From positions 1 to 64,000 of the forward strand of contig JANQEH010000153.1 of NCBI GenBank assembly GCA_028278455.1: a stretch of DNA of 64,000 nucleotides, in the 5' to 3' direction. The notes beneath the pieces were generated by a model. It worked only from the letters and a program-made list of their open reading frames with translations. It made no database searches and was not told where the DNA came from. The translations under genes and the position numbers were made by a program. Source of the stretch: a bacterium (lineage in GTDB: Bacteria > SM23-31). Shown here piece by piece: positions 36,583 through 45,627 of this stretch. The first letter of the stretch is position 1; every line of letters starts with the position of its first letter.

Positions 36583-38694
36583 ATGGTAAAATCATTGTTA
36601 TTATTATCAATTTTGTGCCTTATGTTCGCAGCATGTGGTAACCAGGGAGGTAGCATTGGCAATCCGTTCCTGTCGGAATTTACTACAGAATTCGGAGTTC
36701 CGCCTTTCAATGATATACGGACTGAGCACTATCTGCCTGCATTTGAGGAAGGCATGAGGCAGCAGAAAGAAGAGATCGATGCCATCGTCAATAATGGTGA
36801 TGTCCCGACCTTCGAAAATACTGTCGAAGCGCTCGAATACAGTGGCGCACTTCTGGCTAAAGTAAGCAATATCTTCTACAGCCTTAATGGTGTGATGACG
36901 AATGAAGCGATGCAGGGAGTTGCCGAGACTATTGCTCCAATGCTGTCAATGCACGGTGATGACATCTCTCTGAATGCTGACCTCTTTAAAAGGGTTAAGA
37001 CAGTATATGAGCAGAAAGATGGCCTGGGACTTAATGCTGAGCAAAGTAAGCTTCTCGAGGATACTTATAAGGATTTTGTTAGAGGCGGGGCGAACCTTAA
37101 TCCGGAAGATAAAGCTAAATTCAGGAAGATAAATGAAGAGCTTTCGCTTCTTACAGTTAAGTTCGGCGACAATGTGCAGAAAGAGGATAACAATTTCAAG
37201 CTCGTTATTGATAGCCGGGAAGATCTCGCAGGCCTGCCCGAGGCGGTTATAACCGGCGCAGCAGAAACAGCAGAGGAACTCGGTGAATCCGGCAAATGGG
37301 TATTCACACTTCATAAACCGAGCCTGATACCTTTCATTACTTATTCTGATAAACGGGAACTGCGTGAAAAGATCTATAAAGCATACTTCAATCGCGGTAA
37401 TAATAATGACGAATTTGATAACAAGGAAATATCCGCAAAGATATCCGCATTGAGATTTGAAAGAGCACAGCTTTTAGGGTACGAAACTCATGCACATTTC
37501 GTTCTAGAGGAGAATATGGCCAAAGCCCCTGAGAATGTATACGGCCTGCTAGATCAGTTATGGGAACCAGCATTGGCAATGTCTAAAAGGGAGGCCCGGG
37601 AATTCCAGGCTATGATCGACAGGGAAGGTGGAAATTTCAAGCTTGAGTCCTGGGACTGGTGGTACTATGCTGACAAGGTAAAGAAAGAGAAATATGCCCT
37701 CGATGACAGCCAGTTGAAACCTTATTTCAAGCTTGAAAATGTGATTCAGGGCGCATTTGATGTGGCAACTAAACTCTGGGGTATTACATTCAGGGAAAGA
37801 TTCGACCTGCCGAAATATCACGAGGATGTTAAGGTGTTTGAAGTCAGGGATGAAGATGGTTCACATCTGGCGATTTTATATACCGATTATTTCCCGCGTA
37901 CTACCAAAAGAGGCGGAGCTTGGATGAACAGCTACCGGGACCAGTACATTTCGAGTGACGGAGAAATGATATATCCTATTATTACTAATAACGGGAATTT
38001 CTCCAAGCCGACCGGTGATGAACCTTCTTTGATAACTTTCGGTGAAGTCTCAACATTATTCCATGAATTCGGGCACGCCCTTCACGGCTTGCTGTCCAAA
38101 TGTACATATCCGTCGCTGTCCGGTACTGCTGTACCGAGGGATTTTGTGGAACTGCCATCACAGATAATGGAAAACTGGGCGAGTGATCCGACGGTGATGA
38201 AAACGTATGCAAAACATTATCAGACCGGTGAGCCTATCCCGGATGAACTCATAGAAAAGATTAAGAAGGCTGGGCATTTCAACCAGGGATTCATCACAGT
38301 TGAGTACCTTGCCGCATCTTATCTTGACATGGACTGGCACACTCTTAAGAGAGCCGATGAAATGGATGCTCTGGATTTCGAGAATAATTCCATGAACAAG
38401 ATAGGGCTTATACCCGAGATCATTACACGTTACAGGACACCTTATTTCAGGCATATTTTCGCAGGAGGCTATTCATCAGGTTATTACAGTTATATCTGGG
38501 CTGAAGTTCTCGATTCTGATGCATTTGAGGCATTCACGGAAAACGGTATATTTGACCGGGCTACCGCATTGTCTTTCAGGAAGAATATCCTGGAAAAAGG
38601 CGGCACTGAAGATCCAATGGCATTGTACCTGAAATTCAGGGGAGCAGAACCGAAGATCGATCCCTTGCTGAAGAAAAGAGGATTGAAGAATTAG
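36583..38694 (+). CDS. dcp: M3 family peptidyl-dipeptidase (Dcp-type) lipoprotein
   Basis: A 703 aa zinc metallopeptidase. The HExxH motif is H494-E-F-G-H498 in FHEFGHALHGLL, with the downstream glutamate in the segment FVELPSQIMENW, as in the M3 family. The long helical N-terminal region (FNDIRTEHYLPAFEEGMRQQ) is typical of Dcp, which removes dipeptides from the C-terminus of oligopeptides. Length fits the family. Unlike cytoplasmic E. coli Dcp it carries a lipoprotein signal (LLLLSILCLMFAAC, cysteine 18), so it probably degrades peptides in the periplasm or at the surface. A terminator follows. Confidence 0.93.
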   Translation: MVKSLLLLSILCLMFAACGNQGGSIGNPFLSEFTTEFGVPPFNDIRTEHYLPAFEEGMRQQKEEIDAIVNNGDVPTFENTVEALEYSGALLAKVSNIFYSLNGVMTNEAMQGVAETIAPMLSMHGDDISLNADLFKRVKTVYEQKDGLGLNAEQSKLLEDTYKDFVRGGANLNPEDKAKFRKINEELSLLTVKFGDNVQKEDNNFKLVIDSREDLAGLPEAVITGAAETAEELGESGKWVFTLHKPSLIPFITYSDKRELREKIYKAYFNRGNNNDEFDNKEISAKISALRFERAQLLGYETHAHFVLEENMAKAPENVYGLLDQLWEPALAMSKREAREFQAMIDREGGNFKLESWDWWYYADKVKKEKYALDDSQLKPYFKLENVIQGAFDVATKLWGITFRERFDLPKYHEDVKVFEVRDEDGSHLAILYTDYFPRTTKRGGAWMNSYRDQYISSDGEMIYPIITNNGNFSKPTGDEPSLITFGEVSTLFHEFGHALHGLLSKCTYPSLSGTAVPRDFVELPSQIMENWASDPTVMKTYAKHYQTGEPIPDELIEKIKKAGHFNQGFITVEYLAASYLDMDWHTLKRADEMDALDFENNSMNKIGLIPEIITRYRTPYFRHIFAGGYSSGYYSYIWAEVLDSDAFEAFTENGIFDRATALSFRKNILEKGGTEDPMALYLKFRGAEPKIDPLLKKRGLKN

Positions 38695-38715
38695 ATAGTG
38701 CCATACTATTATCCT

Positions 38716-38763
38716 GACCGGTACAGGTTATCTGTTAAAGATGCCGGTACCGGTCTTTTTTTT
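38716..38763 (+). terminator. Rho-independent terminator
   Basis: GACCGGTAC (38716-38724) and GTACCGGTC (38747-38755) form a perfect 9-bp stem with a 22-nt loop, followed by a run of eight T. It ends the peptidase gene. Confidence 0.85.
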
Positions 38764-38904
38764 GATTTTATTGAATAAAAATAAGTCTCATCTGTATAAG
38801 GGGAATTGCGGGAAGTATGTTATTCAGAAGACGGTTTATGCTTGAATCTAATATTATTATTTTGTATTTTATATTCAGGTACTTTAGAAATAACTCAATC
38901 TTTT

Positions 38905-38923
38905 AGGAGGTGAGGTAGACATC
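38905..38923 (+). promoter_or_regulatory. Strong Shine-Dalgarno before a non-canonical start codon
   Basis: AGGAGGTGA (38905-38913) is the best ribosome-binding site in the neighbourhood, but no ATG, GTG or TTG follows in the frame of the small CxxC protein. The in-frame codon at the right distance is ATC at 38921. Confidence 0.5.
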
Positions 38924-39313
38924 AACGCATTCAGGAAAAAAATACCTCTGTTTGCTCCGGTTTTTCTAATATACTTCGCAGTATTCGGGATCCTGCTGGA
39001 TCATCCGGTAAGTCACAATGTGGATTCGGATGTTCATTCAAGTCTCCAGGGTAAATGCATTCATGTTTTTGCTGAGTTGGATCAGGATATCGATTCCGGA
39101 AGAGATTATATCTCAACTGGTAATTCCGAAGTTATAAAGATAGGATACTGCCTTGTATGCCAGTTCATTAGAAATTTTGGGACAATTGATCAATTTGGTC
39201 TTACTTTTAATTCATTTCTTCAAACCTCATTATTGAATGACACTGACAACAGTCAGCCTCTATTTTCTACAATAGTCGCTTCCTGGAGCGGCCGCGCACC
39301 CCCGATGTGCTAA
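38921..39313 (+). CDS. Small membrane-anchored CxxC protein upstream of TonB receptor
   Basis: An approximately 130 aa protein. If read from ATC at 38921 it has a basic start and one hydrophobic helix (IPLFAPVFLIYFAVFGILL), then a soluble part with a CxxC pair (GYCLVCQFIRNF) and a histidine-containing stretch (DHPVSHNVDSDVHSS). Starting instead at the GTG at 39020 removes the helix. The layout resembles the small DUF2946-type proteins found beside metal-related TonB receptors, but the similarity is too weak to name it. The upstream stop (38891) and the strong Shine-Dalgarno support translation from about 38921; an ATG-to-ATC change may instead have broken the gene. Confidence 0.5.
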   Translation: MNAFRKKIPLFAPVFLIYFAVFGILLDHPVSHNVDSDVHSSLQGKCIHVFAELDQDIDSGRDYISTGNSEVIKIGYCLVCQFIRNFGTIDQFGLTFNSFLQTSLLNDTDNSQPLFSTIVASWSGRAPPMC

Positions 39314-39488
39314 ATTAAAATCTTTCTTTTAATTTCCAATTTCAACTAACAGCAAAATTTGAAACAACAGGTTCATTCTGTCTGTATGTGCTTTAAGCTT
39401 GCTTGTTAATATTTTCACAAGCCATCAGCTGACAAGGCAGATAGACTGAGTATTAAATATCAATTTATCAATCACAAGGAGCAACGCG
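39314..39488. other. Intergenic region before TonB receptor
   Basis: 175 bp with no gene. It probably carries the receptor promoter. The ATG at 39489 is preceded by AAGGAGCAACGCG. No riboswitch-like structure (such as a cobalamin box) was recognised. Confidence 0.4.
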
Positions 39489-41951
39489 ATGTTATCAAAA
39501 AACAAACGTTTCGCAAATAATGCCCGCTTTCTGGCATTAGTAGCAGTTTCAGTTTTCATTTTTATTGGCCATTTTCAAAGTGATGATGCTTATTCACAAA
39601 CTGGAAACAGATGCGAGATAGTAGGAAAGGTGAGAAGTCTTGACACCCATGAAGCTTTGATTGGAGTAAATGTATACCTCAAGAATACAACTTATGGAGC
39701 ACCAACTGATAAAGAGGGGAATTTTGAGATCAAAGGAATCCCTGCGGGCACATATACCTTGATCGCCACATATACAAGTTATAAGAATTATTCTCAGGAG
39801 ATTGAATTGACACCAGGTCAGATCCTTCACAGAGATATTGAGCTTGAGTACTCTATCCACATGTTCGACGAGATAGTTGTAACCGGAACGCGTCAGGCAC
39901 GCGAGATAAAAGAGGTTCCCATCAGAACAGAGGTAATTACTCCTGCAGAATTCAAGAAAAAAGAAGCAAAGACTGTTTTTCAGGCTCTCGATGCACTTCC
40001 CGGAATCAGGGTTGAAGAGCAGTGTTCAAACTGTAACTTCTCTATGCTCAGGATGGAAGGCCTCGAAGGCGGTTACAGCCAGGTACTTATAGATGGAATG
40101 CCGTCCTTCTCCGGACTGGCAGGAGTGTACGGTCTGCAGCAGCTCCAGACTTCCGGGCTCGAGCAGATCGAGGTAGTCAAGGGTGCCGGTTCCGCGCTCT
40201 ACGGCAGCGATGCACTTGGTGGTGTTGTTAACATAATTACAAAAAAACCGGGTGTACTGCCTGAATACAGCTTTGGATCATCTGTCGGATCTCATGGAAC
40301 CCAGAATTACTATATGAGCGGATCCCAAAGGCTTCACAGATTCGGTATCCTCTTTTCTGCCCAGAGAGATTTCGAAGGCGCTATTGATCAGACCGGAGGA
40401 GAACTTGCATCTTTTAAAGATATAGGAAAAGATAACTATACTGACCGGGTCGATTCAGATAAAATGGGCGCAAATGCTACTGTGTTTATTTATGATCCTT
40501 TTGGCGTGAACAGTACATTCAAGGTGATCGGTAGAGTTAATGATGAATTCAGAAAAGGCGGGAACCTCGACACTTGGGATGATCCTTTCGATCCCGATTC
40601 CGAGCATATTAAGACTACCCGTTATGAAGCGGGTTTCGGTCTGGACAAAATATTCGATAATGAAAGAGAGATTGCCTTTGAATATCAATATGTTGACCAT
40701 TACAGAAATGCTACAAACGGCGCAGCGTGGGATAAAGCAATAGAAGGCGGTATGCTCGATGATGACCTTGAATTGACCGCACTTGGCCAGAATTACCTTG
40801 ATACTCACGGATTCGAGGGATTCCGTTCAGAATGGTATCCCAAACCGTTCATCGTCCAGGAATATCTCCATATCGCTGACTCACGTTATTCACAGCCGAT
40901 AGGTTCTTCAGAGAGCCATTTTCTTGCCGGTATACAATATAAAAGGAGTGATTTGGAGCAGAATATTAACGGGTCTAAAAACGATAAAAACGCTAATGAC
41001 CTGGGGATTTATGCGCAGGCAGACATACATTTCAGGGAGAATCTGGAGCTGGTCACGGGATTGCGGTTCGATTATCATAAATCCGAAGACAGCTTTACCA
41101 GTGCAGAATATGATACGAAAGTCCTTAATCCGAGGCTGGCCCTCAGGTGGAATCCTAACGAAAATCTGACTTTCCGTGCCAGTGCAGGAATGGGATACCG
41201 TGTTCCTTATTTATTCGCAGAAGATATGCATTTGTGTGCCTCGGCACCCAGGATTTTCAAGGGAGCTGACCTTGATCCTGAAAGAGCGACGAGTTTCTCG
41301 ACAGGTTTGGATTACTACAAGTCTAATTACAGGATTGGATTGAGTATCTTTCACACGAATATTGAAGATAAGATCGAATTCATTACTCCCGATGACGGCG
41401 ATGTTCCCTCAGGATTCGACTACAGATGGGTAAACCTCGGTAAAGCCTATACACAGGGTTTTGATCTGACCTATGCAGGAATGACATATAATACCAAACT
41501 GCAATATGATTTTAATGTTACCTATGTTAATGCAAAACTTGATGAACCGAGGTATACTGCAGACAACTACCCGACAGTAGCAACAAATGACGGTTATAAG
41601 AACAGCGATTATATCCCCAGGAGCCCGAAATGGAGCGGGAATGCTTCTTTTACAGTCAATTTCCCGCAAGATGTCCAGCTCTATTTCCATACAAAGTATA
41701 CCGGCAGCATGTTTATCGATCATGTACCGGGTGATGATGGTGACCTGCTCGTGATAGAAGAAACAGATGATTACTTCATTTTTGACTCTAAACTCTCAAA
41801 GAAGATCAACAAGAGATTCGATTTCTTCATCGGCGGGAAGAACCTGTTCGATTATACACAGAAAAGAAGAGATAATTCAGATGCCGCTTATATCTATGCT
41901 CCTCTTTACGGCAGGATATTATACAGCGGTTTCGAGATAAACCTGAATTAG
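39489..41951 (+). CDS. TonB-dependent outer-membrane receptor
   Basis: An 820 aa receptor. A signal peptide ends near DDAYSQ; residues about 38-120 are a CarboxypepD-regulatory-like domain (IVGKVRSLDTHEALIGVNVYL); then a TonB box-like segment (MFDEIVVTGTR), the plug (VFQALDALPGIRVE, QVLIDGMPSFSGLAGVYG, VVKGAGSALYGSDALGGVVNI) and a 22-strand-type barrel ending FEINLN. The plug carries a CSNCNF motif (two cysteines) just before RMEGLEGG, typical of a receptor subgroup whose ligand is unsettled; metal chelates or cobalamin-like ligands are plausible. It lies downstream of the small CxxC protein. Confidence 0.92.
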   Translation: MLSKNKRFANNARFLALVAVSVFIFIGHFQSDDAYSQTGNRCEIVGKVRSLDTHEALIGVNVYLKNTTYGAPTDKEGNFEIKGIPAGTYTLIATYTSYKNYSQEIELTPGQILHRDIELEYSIHMFDEIVVTGTRQAREIKEVPIRTEVITPAEFKKKEAKTVFQALDALPGIRVEEQCSNCNFSMLRMEGLEGGYSQVLIDGMPSFSGLAGVYGLQQLQTSGLEQIEVVKGAGSALYGSDALGGVVNIITKKPGVLPEYSFGSSVGSHGTQNYYMSGSQRLHRFGILFSAQRDFEGAIDQTGGELASFKDIGKDNYTDRVDSDKMGANATVFIYDPFGVNSTFKVIGRVNDEFRKGGNLDTWDDPFDPDSEHIKTTRYEAGFGLDKIFDNEREIAFEYQYVDHYRNATNGAAWDKAIEGGMLDDDLELTALGQNYLDTHGFEGFRSEWYPKPFIVQEYLHIADSRYSQPIGSSESHFLAGIQYKRSDLEQNINGSKNDKNANDLGIYAQADIHFRENLELVTGLRFDYHKSEDSFTSAEYDTKVLNPRLALRWNPNENLTFRASAGMGYRVPYLFAEDMHLCASAPRIFKGADLDPERATSFSTGLDYYKSNYRIGLSIFHTNIEDKIEFITPDDGDVPSGFDYRWVNLGKAYTQGFDLTYAGMTYNTKLQYDFNVTYVNAKLDEPRYTADNYPTVATNDGYKNSDYIPRSPKWSGNASFTVNFPQDVQLYFHTKYTGSMFIDHVPGDDGDLLVIEETDDYFIFDSKLSKKINKRFDFFIGGKNLFDYTQKRRDNSDAAYIYAPLYGRILYSGFEINLN

Positions 41952-41986
41952 AATGTTCCTCTAAGATCCTCTCTTAATTCACAATT

Positions 41987-42012
41987 GGGGCGGCCTTGTT
42001 GCCGTCCCTTTT
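41987..42012 (+). terminator. Rho-independent terminator
   Basis: GGGGCGGC (41987-41994) pairs with GCCGTCCC (42001-42008), with one G-T wobble, around a 6-nt loop and is followed by TTTT. It lies 35 nt after the TonB receptor stop. Confidence 0.82.
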
Positions 42013-42169
42013 GTATTTTGACCGTTTTTAATTGTTTTTTTTGCCTTTATTATCTATTTTCTTGATAACTCATTCCGGTTAGATATATCAGTTCTTGTTC
42101 TTTATAAATTCTCTCGTACACGGGCAGTTATTAGAATTATTAATGACTGAGTATATATTGGAGTTATCA

Positions 42170-43885
42170 ATGAAATACTTATATAATTTTACGTTCCTGA
42201 TTATATTACTACTTTTGAATAGTTCCTGTGGGACAACAGAGGAACCTGCGGATCTTGTACTCAGGAACGGTAAAATCCTGACTTTGAACGAAGAAATGTC
42301 CCAGTCTGAAGCTGTGGCTGTGACAGGGAAAAGAATTGAGTTTGTGGGCAGCAATGAAGATGTTGGAGATTATATCGCAGAAAATACGGAGGTTGTCGAC
42401 CTCAAAGGAATGTTAGCTGTTCCGGGCCTGATAGACTGCCATGGTCATTACATGAGTCTGGGTGAATCCCTTACAGGAATTGACCTGAAATATGCGAAAA
42501 CCTGGGATGAAATTGTTGCAATGGTTTCAGATGAAGTCAAAAAGAAAAAACCGGGTGAATGGATTACAGGAAGAGGATGGCATCAGGATAAATGGGAAAG
42601 TCCTCCTGTGCCGGATATCGAAGGACTGCCGGTTCATACTGCATTGAGCAGTGTTAGTCCGAATAATCCTGTTATGCTGATTCACACCAGCGGTCACGGA
42701 GTTTTTGTAAATAGGAAAGCGATGGATCTTATCGGTATAAATAAAGAAACACCGGATCCTGAAGGGGGCGAGTATGTCCGGGGATGGAGAGGAAATCCAA
42801 CAGGGATGCTGAGAGAAACCGCCCAGGATCCTGCAAGAGAAGCTTATGCAGATTATTTTAACAGCAGACCGGCTGAGGAAGTAGAAGCTGAGCTCCGACG
42901 CCATGTAGCGGTTGCGGCAGAAAATGCGTATAAGAACGGGATCACAACGTTTCACGACATGGGCGAAACATTTGAAATCATAGACCTTTTAAAGGAAATG
43001 GCAGATGAGGGAAATCTGCCGGTCAGGCTATATATTGCAATACAGGAACCGGCAGAAAGACTCGCCGGGAAGCTTTCAGAATACAGAATGGTCGGATACG
43101 GGAATGGATTTCTGACTGTAAGGATGATCGGTGAAAAAGTACTTGACGGAGCTCTTGGAACTCATGGCGGCTGGCTGTTGGAACCATATACGGATATGCC
43201 GAGGACATCGGGATTTAATGTGACACCTGTCGAAGATATCAGGCGGTCTGCAGAACTTGCGATCAATCACGGTTTCCAGATGGCAATTCAGGGGATAGGC
43301 GACAGGGCAACAAGAGAGCTGCTGAACATATATGAAAAAGAATTCACAGAAAATCCGGATAAAACAGATCTCAGGTGGAGAATCGAGCATTGCCAGGTAA
43401 TTCATCCCGATGATCTACCGCGTTTTAAGCAGCTTGGAGTGATATTTTCTGTAAGAGGAATCTTCGCGACCTCGGATGCTCCATGGGTGGTTGAAAGACT
43501 TGGCCTTGAAAGAACAAGGGAAAGGGGTTATCTGTACCAGACTATGTTTGAGTCTGAAGCGGTGGTAATAAACGGAACGGATCCGCCTGTAGAAAGTATC
43601 GATCCTATCGATAATTTCTATCGGTCTGTCACCAGAAAAATGACTGATGGAAATGTGTTTTTCCCGGATCAGAGGTTGACAAGAGAGCAGGCTCTCAGAT
43701 CTTATACTGTAAATGCAGCTTTTGCCGGTTTCGAAGAGAATGATAAGGGAACGATAGAGCCGGGAAAACTTGCCGATTTTACAGTATTTACAAAAGATAT
43801 CATGACAATTCCAAAGGAAGAGATATTGACTGCTAAAGTAGCTCTAACTATCATAGATGGTAAAGTGGTATACCGGAGTAAATAG
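42170..43885 (+). CDS. YtcJ-like amidohydrolase lipoprotein
   Basis: A 571 aa metal-dependent hydrolase of the amidohydrolase 3 (YtcJ) family. The metal-binding HxH is H91/H93 in LIDCHGHYMS; further family segments are RGWHQDKW, HTSGHGVFVNRKA, DGALGTHGGWL, RIEHCQVIHPDD and NGTDPPVES. The end (IEPGKLADFTVF, IIDGKVVYRS) is the usual beta-sandwich closure. Cysteine 20 in LLLLNSSC makes it a lipoprotein. ATG at 42170, with GGAG 7 nt upstream, is preferred over an in-frame ATG at 42095 that would bury the signal. Substrate unknown. Confidence 0.88.
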   Translation: MKYLYNFTFLIILLLLNSSCGTTEEPADLVLRNGKILTLNEEMSQSEAVAVTGKRIEFVGSNEDVGDYIAENTEVVDLKGMLAVPGLIDCHGHYMSLGESLTGIDLKYAKTWDEIVAMVSDEVKKKKPGEWITGRGWHQDKWESPPVPDIEGLPVHTALSSVSPNNPVMLIHTSGHGVFVNRKAMDLIGINKETPDPEGGEYVRGWRGNPTGMLRETAQDPAREAYADYFNSRPAEEVEAELRRHVAVAAENAYKNGITTFHDMGETFEIIDLLKEMADEGNLPVRLYIAIQEPAERLAGKLSEYRMVGYGNGFLTVRMIGEKVLDGALGTHGGWLLEPYTDMPRTSGFNVTPVEDIRRSAELAINHGFQMAIQGIGDRATRELLNIYEKEFTENPDKTDLRWRIEHCQVIHPDDLPRFKQLGVIFSVRGIFATSDAPWVVERLGLERTRERGYLYQTMFESEAVVINGTDPPVESIDPIDNFYRSVTRKMTDGNVFFPDQRLTREQALRSYTVNAAFAGFEENDKGTIEPGKLADFTVFTKDIMTIPKEEILTAKVALTIIDGKVVYRSK

Positions 43886-43975
43886 AAAGTGTTAAGGTGA
43901 AAACTTGTTATGACCGGGCTCTAAAATAAAATTAGATTAAATTCTAATATTTAAGAATACTAACACCCCCCCTTA

Positions 43976-44186
43976 ATTCCCCTTCCAGGGGAGAGTTTTG
44001 AGGAATTTCTCTTTCAAGGGAGAGTTTAGCTGGAACCTTCAATCAATGGGGATTAAAAATAGATCTCTATAAGGGAAAATTTTAAGTGAGTCTCCATATT
44101 AAGAGGTGAGTTTTGAAGGAATCTTCCTCTCCATGGGAAAGTAAGGACTGAATCCCTCTTCGCAGGAGGAATTATAAGTGGATGCA
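43976..44186. repeat. Degenerate array of about seven 27-34 bp repeats
   Basis: The gap between the amidohydrolase and a hypothetical gene holds imperfect copies of a unit roughly like CTTTCAAGGGGAGAGTTTTG followed by AGGAATC. Clear copies begin near 43983, 44010, 44041, 44069, 44097, 44131 and 44159. Several units form small hairpins (CCCCT/AGGGG; TCTC/GAGA; CCTC/GAGG). Units differ too much for a CRISPR and there are no unique spacers. Similar hairpin-like intergenic repeats occur in other genomes; their function is unknown. Confidence 0.6.
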
Positions 44187-44209
44187 ATCTGTTACCTGTT
44201 GAGGTTTTT

Positions 44210-44695
44210 ATGAGAGCAAAAACACTTGTTTTTTTTAGCGTTATAATCATCTGTTCGGCCTGCTCGGATCGGGCCGAAATTGATATCGATCAGCGGTCGT
44301 ATAACCTCGGCGTGATCGGAGGTTTCTCTGAAGTTGTTGGACTTGGGATAAAGAACCTTGCATTGAGTTCTCCGTTGATACCTGTCGATATGGATGGTCT
44401 TATTGATGAAGCTGAAAAGATCGCTGAAAGAAACGGTGTGAAACTGTACCGGGAAACGGATTTTCTGGTGACAGACCTGTTTCCTGAAGACGTTTGCGAA
44501 GGTAAACATGTGCTTCTGATATATACGGGCAATACACTGAAGAACTATAAAGCATTGAAAAAAAGGAAAAAGCAATTATCTGATAGCAGAAGTTATACCG
44601 GTAAAAACAGGAGAGCAATCGCAGTTGAATTTGGAAAACTCCTTAGTTATCCGGACAATAAAATTGAAGAGCTTCTCGAAAAGAACGCCAGATAA
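44210..44695 (+). CDS. Hypothetical lipoprotein
   Basis: A 161 aa protein with a lipoprotein signal (LVFFSVIIICSAC). No family was recognised. The mature part reads LGVIGGFSEVVGLGIKNLALSSPL, then DMDGLIDEAEKIAERNGV, RETDFLVTDLFP and VLLIYTGNTLKNYKALKKRKK, suggesting a small alpha/beta domain. GAGG lies 5 nt before the ATG. It is followed after 26 nt by a radical SAM gene, so the two may be co-transcribed. The degenerate repeat array ends just upstream of its start. Confidence 0.65.
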   Translation: MRAKTLVFFSVIIICSACSDRAEIDIDQRSYNLGVIGGFSEVVGLGIKNLALSSPLIPVDMDGLIDEAEKIAERNGVKLYRETDFLVTDLFPEDVCEGKHVLLIYTGNTLKNYKALKKRKKQLSDSRSYTGKNRRAIAVEFGKLLSYPDNKIEELLEKNAR

Positions 44696-44721
44696 AGGCA
44701 ATTATTGAACGAGGAATGAAT

Positions 44722-45627
44722 ATGAAACTAACAGGTCTACATCTTCTACTGACTTTCAAATGCACTAATGAATGTGACCACTGCTTTATCTGGGGAAGCC
44801 CAGGGCAGAGCGGTACAATGACTATAAATAAGATAGACGATATCCTTAATCAGGCAAAAGATACCGGTAGTATCAATTCAATTTATTTTGAAGGCGGAGA
44901 ACCGTTTATTTATTATGCAGTGTTACTGCGAAGTATTATAAAGGCAGTAGAATTAGGATTTACTGCAGGGCTGGTCACAAATGGATACTGGGCTACCGGA
45001 AAAGAAGATGCAATGGAATGGCTGAGACCGTTGAAAGGCAGGATCAGCGACCTTACTATAAGCAGTGATATCTATCATTGGGATAAATCGCTCGAAGAAT
45101 TTGCACAAAATACACGGCTGGCGGCAGATGAACTTGGAATCCCGATCGGGTATATAAAAATTGCTCAACCCGAGAATACAGACTCGGGAAAGGTGGTTGG
45201 TAAGCTGCCTGCGGGAGAGAGTATGGTTATGTACAGGGGAAGAGCCTCAGAAAACCTGATCCAGTATGCAGAATTCAAACCGTTCGAAGTATTTACCAAT
45301 TGTCCCCATGAAGATTTCATAAATCCCGATAGGCTACATGTCGATCCTTTTGGAAACCTGCATATCTGTCAGGGGATTTCTATCGGTAATATGTTCGACG
45401 AACCTCTGGAGGATATTTGTGCCGGATATATTCCCGAAAATCATCAGGTCATAGGACCGCTTGTAAAAGGTGGGCCCCTTGAACTGGCAAAGAAATACAA
45501 TATAACACCTGAAAAGAAGTACGCTGATGCTTGCCATTTCTGTTTTGAAGTCCGAAAAAAGCTCCTGAATAAATTCCCGGATATTCTTACACCTCTCCAG
45601 GCTTACCAGGTTGTTGGGGAGTCCTGA
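44722..45627 (+). CDS. Radical SAM protein with C-terminal cysteine cluster
   Basis: A 301 aa radical SAM enzyme. The CxxxCxxC motif binding the 4Fe-4S cluster is C14/C18/C21 (FKCTNECDHCF); the GGEP motif follows (YFEGGEPFIYY). Extra cysteines in FTNCPHEDF, LHICQGI and ACHFCFEVRKK suggest an auxiliary SPASM/twitch-like cluster, as in peptide- and protein-modifying enzymes. ATG at 44722 is chosen over 44716 because GAGG is then 7 nt away. No small peptide substrate gene was recognised nearby; the upstream lipoprotein is the only close neighbour. Substrate unknown. Confidence 0.85.
   Translation: MKLTGLHLLLTFKCTNECDHCFIWGSPGQSGTMTINKIDDILNQAKDTGSINSIYFEGGEPFIYYAVLLRSIIKAVELGFTAGLVTNGYWATGKEDAMEWLRPLKGRISDLTISSDIYHWDKSLEEFAQNTRLAADELGIPIGYIKIAQPENTDSGKVVGKLPAGESMVMYRGRASENLIQYAEFKPFEVFTNCPHEDFINPDRLHVDPFGNLHICQGISIGNMFDEPLEDICAGYIPENHQVIGPLVKGGPLELAKKYNITPEKKYADACHFCFEVRKKLLNKFPDILTPLQAYQVVGES

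Noticed and set aside
43976-44186. CRISPR array
   Set aside because: Repeat units vary in length and sequence and are directly adjacent, without constant repeats and unique spacers; no cas genes are present.
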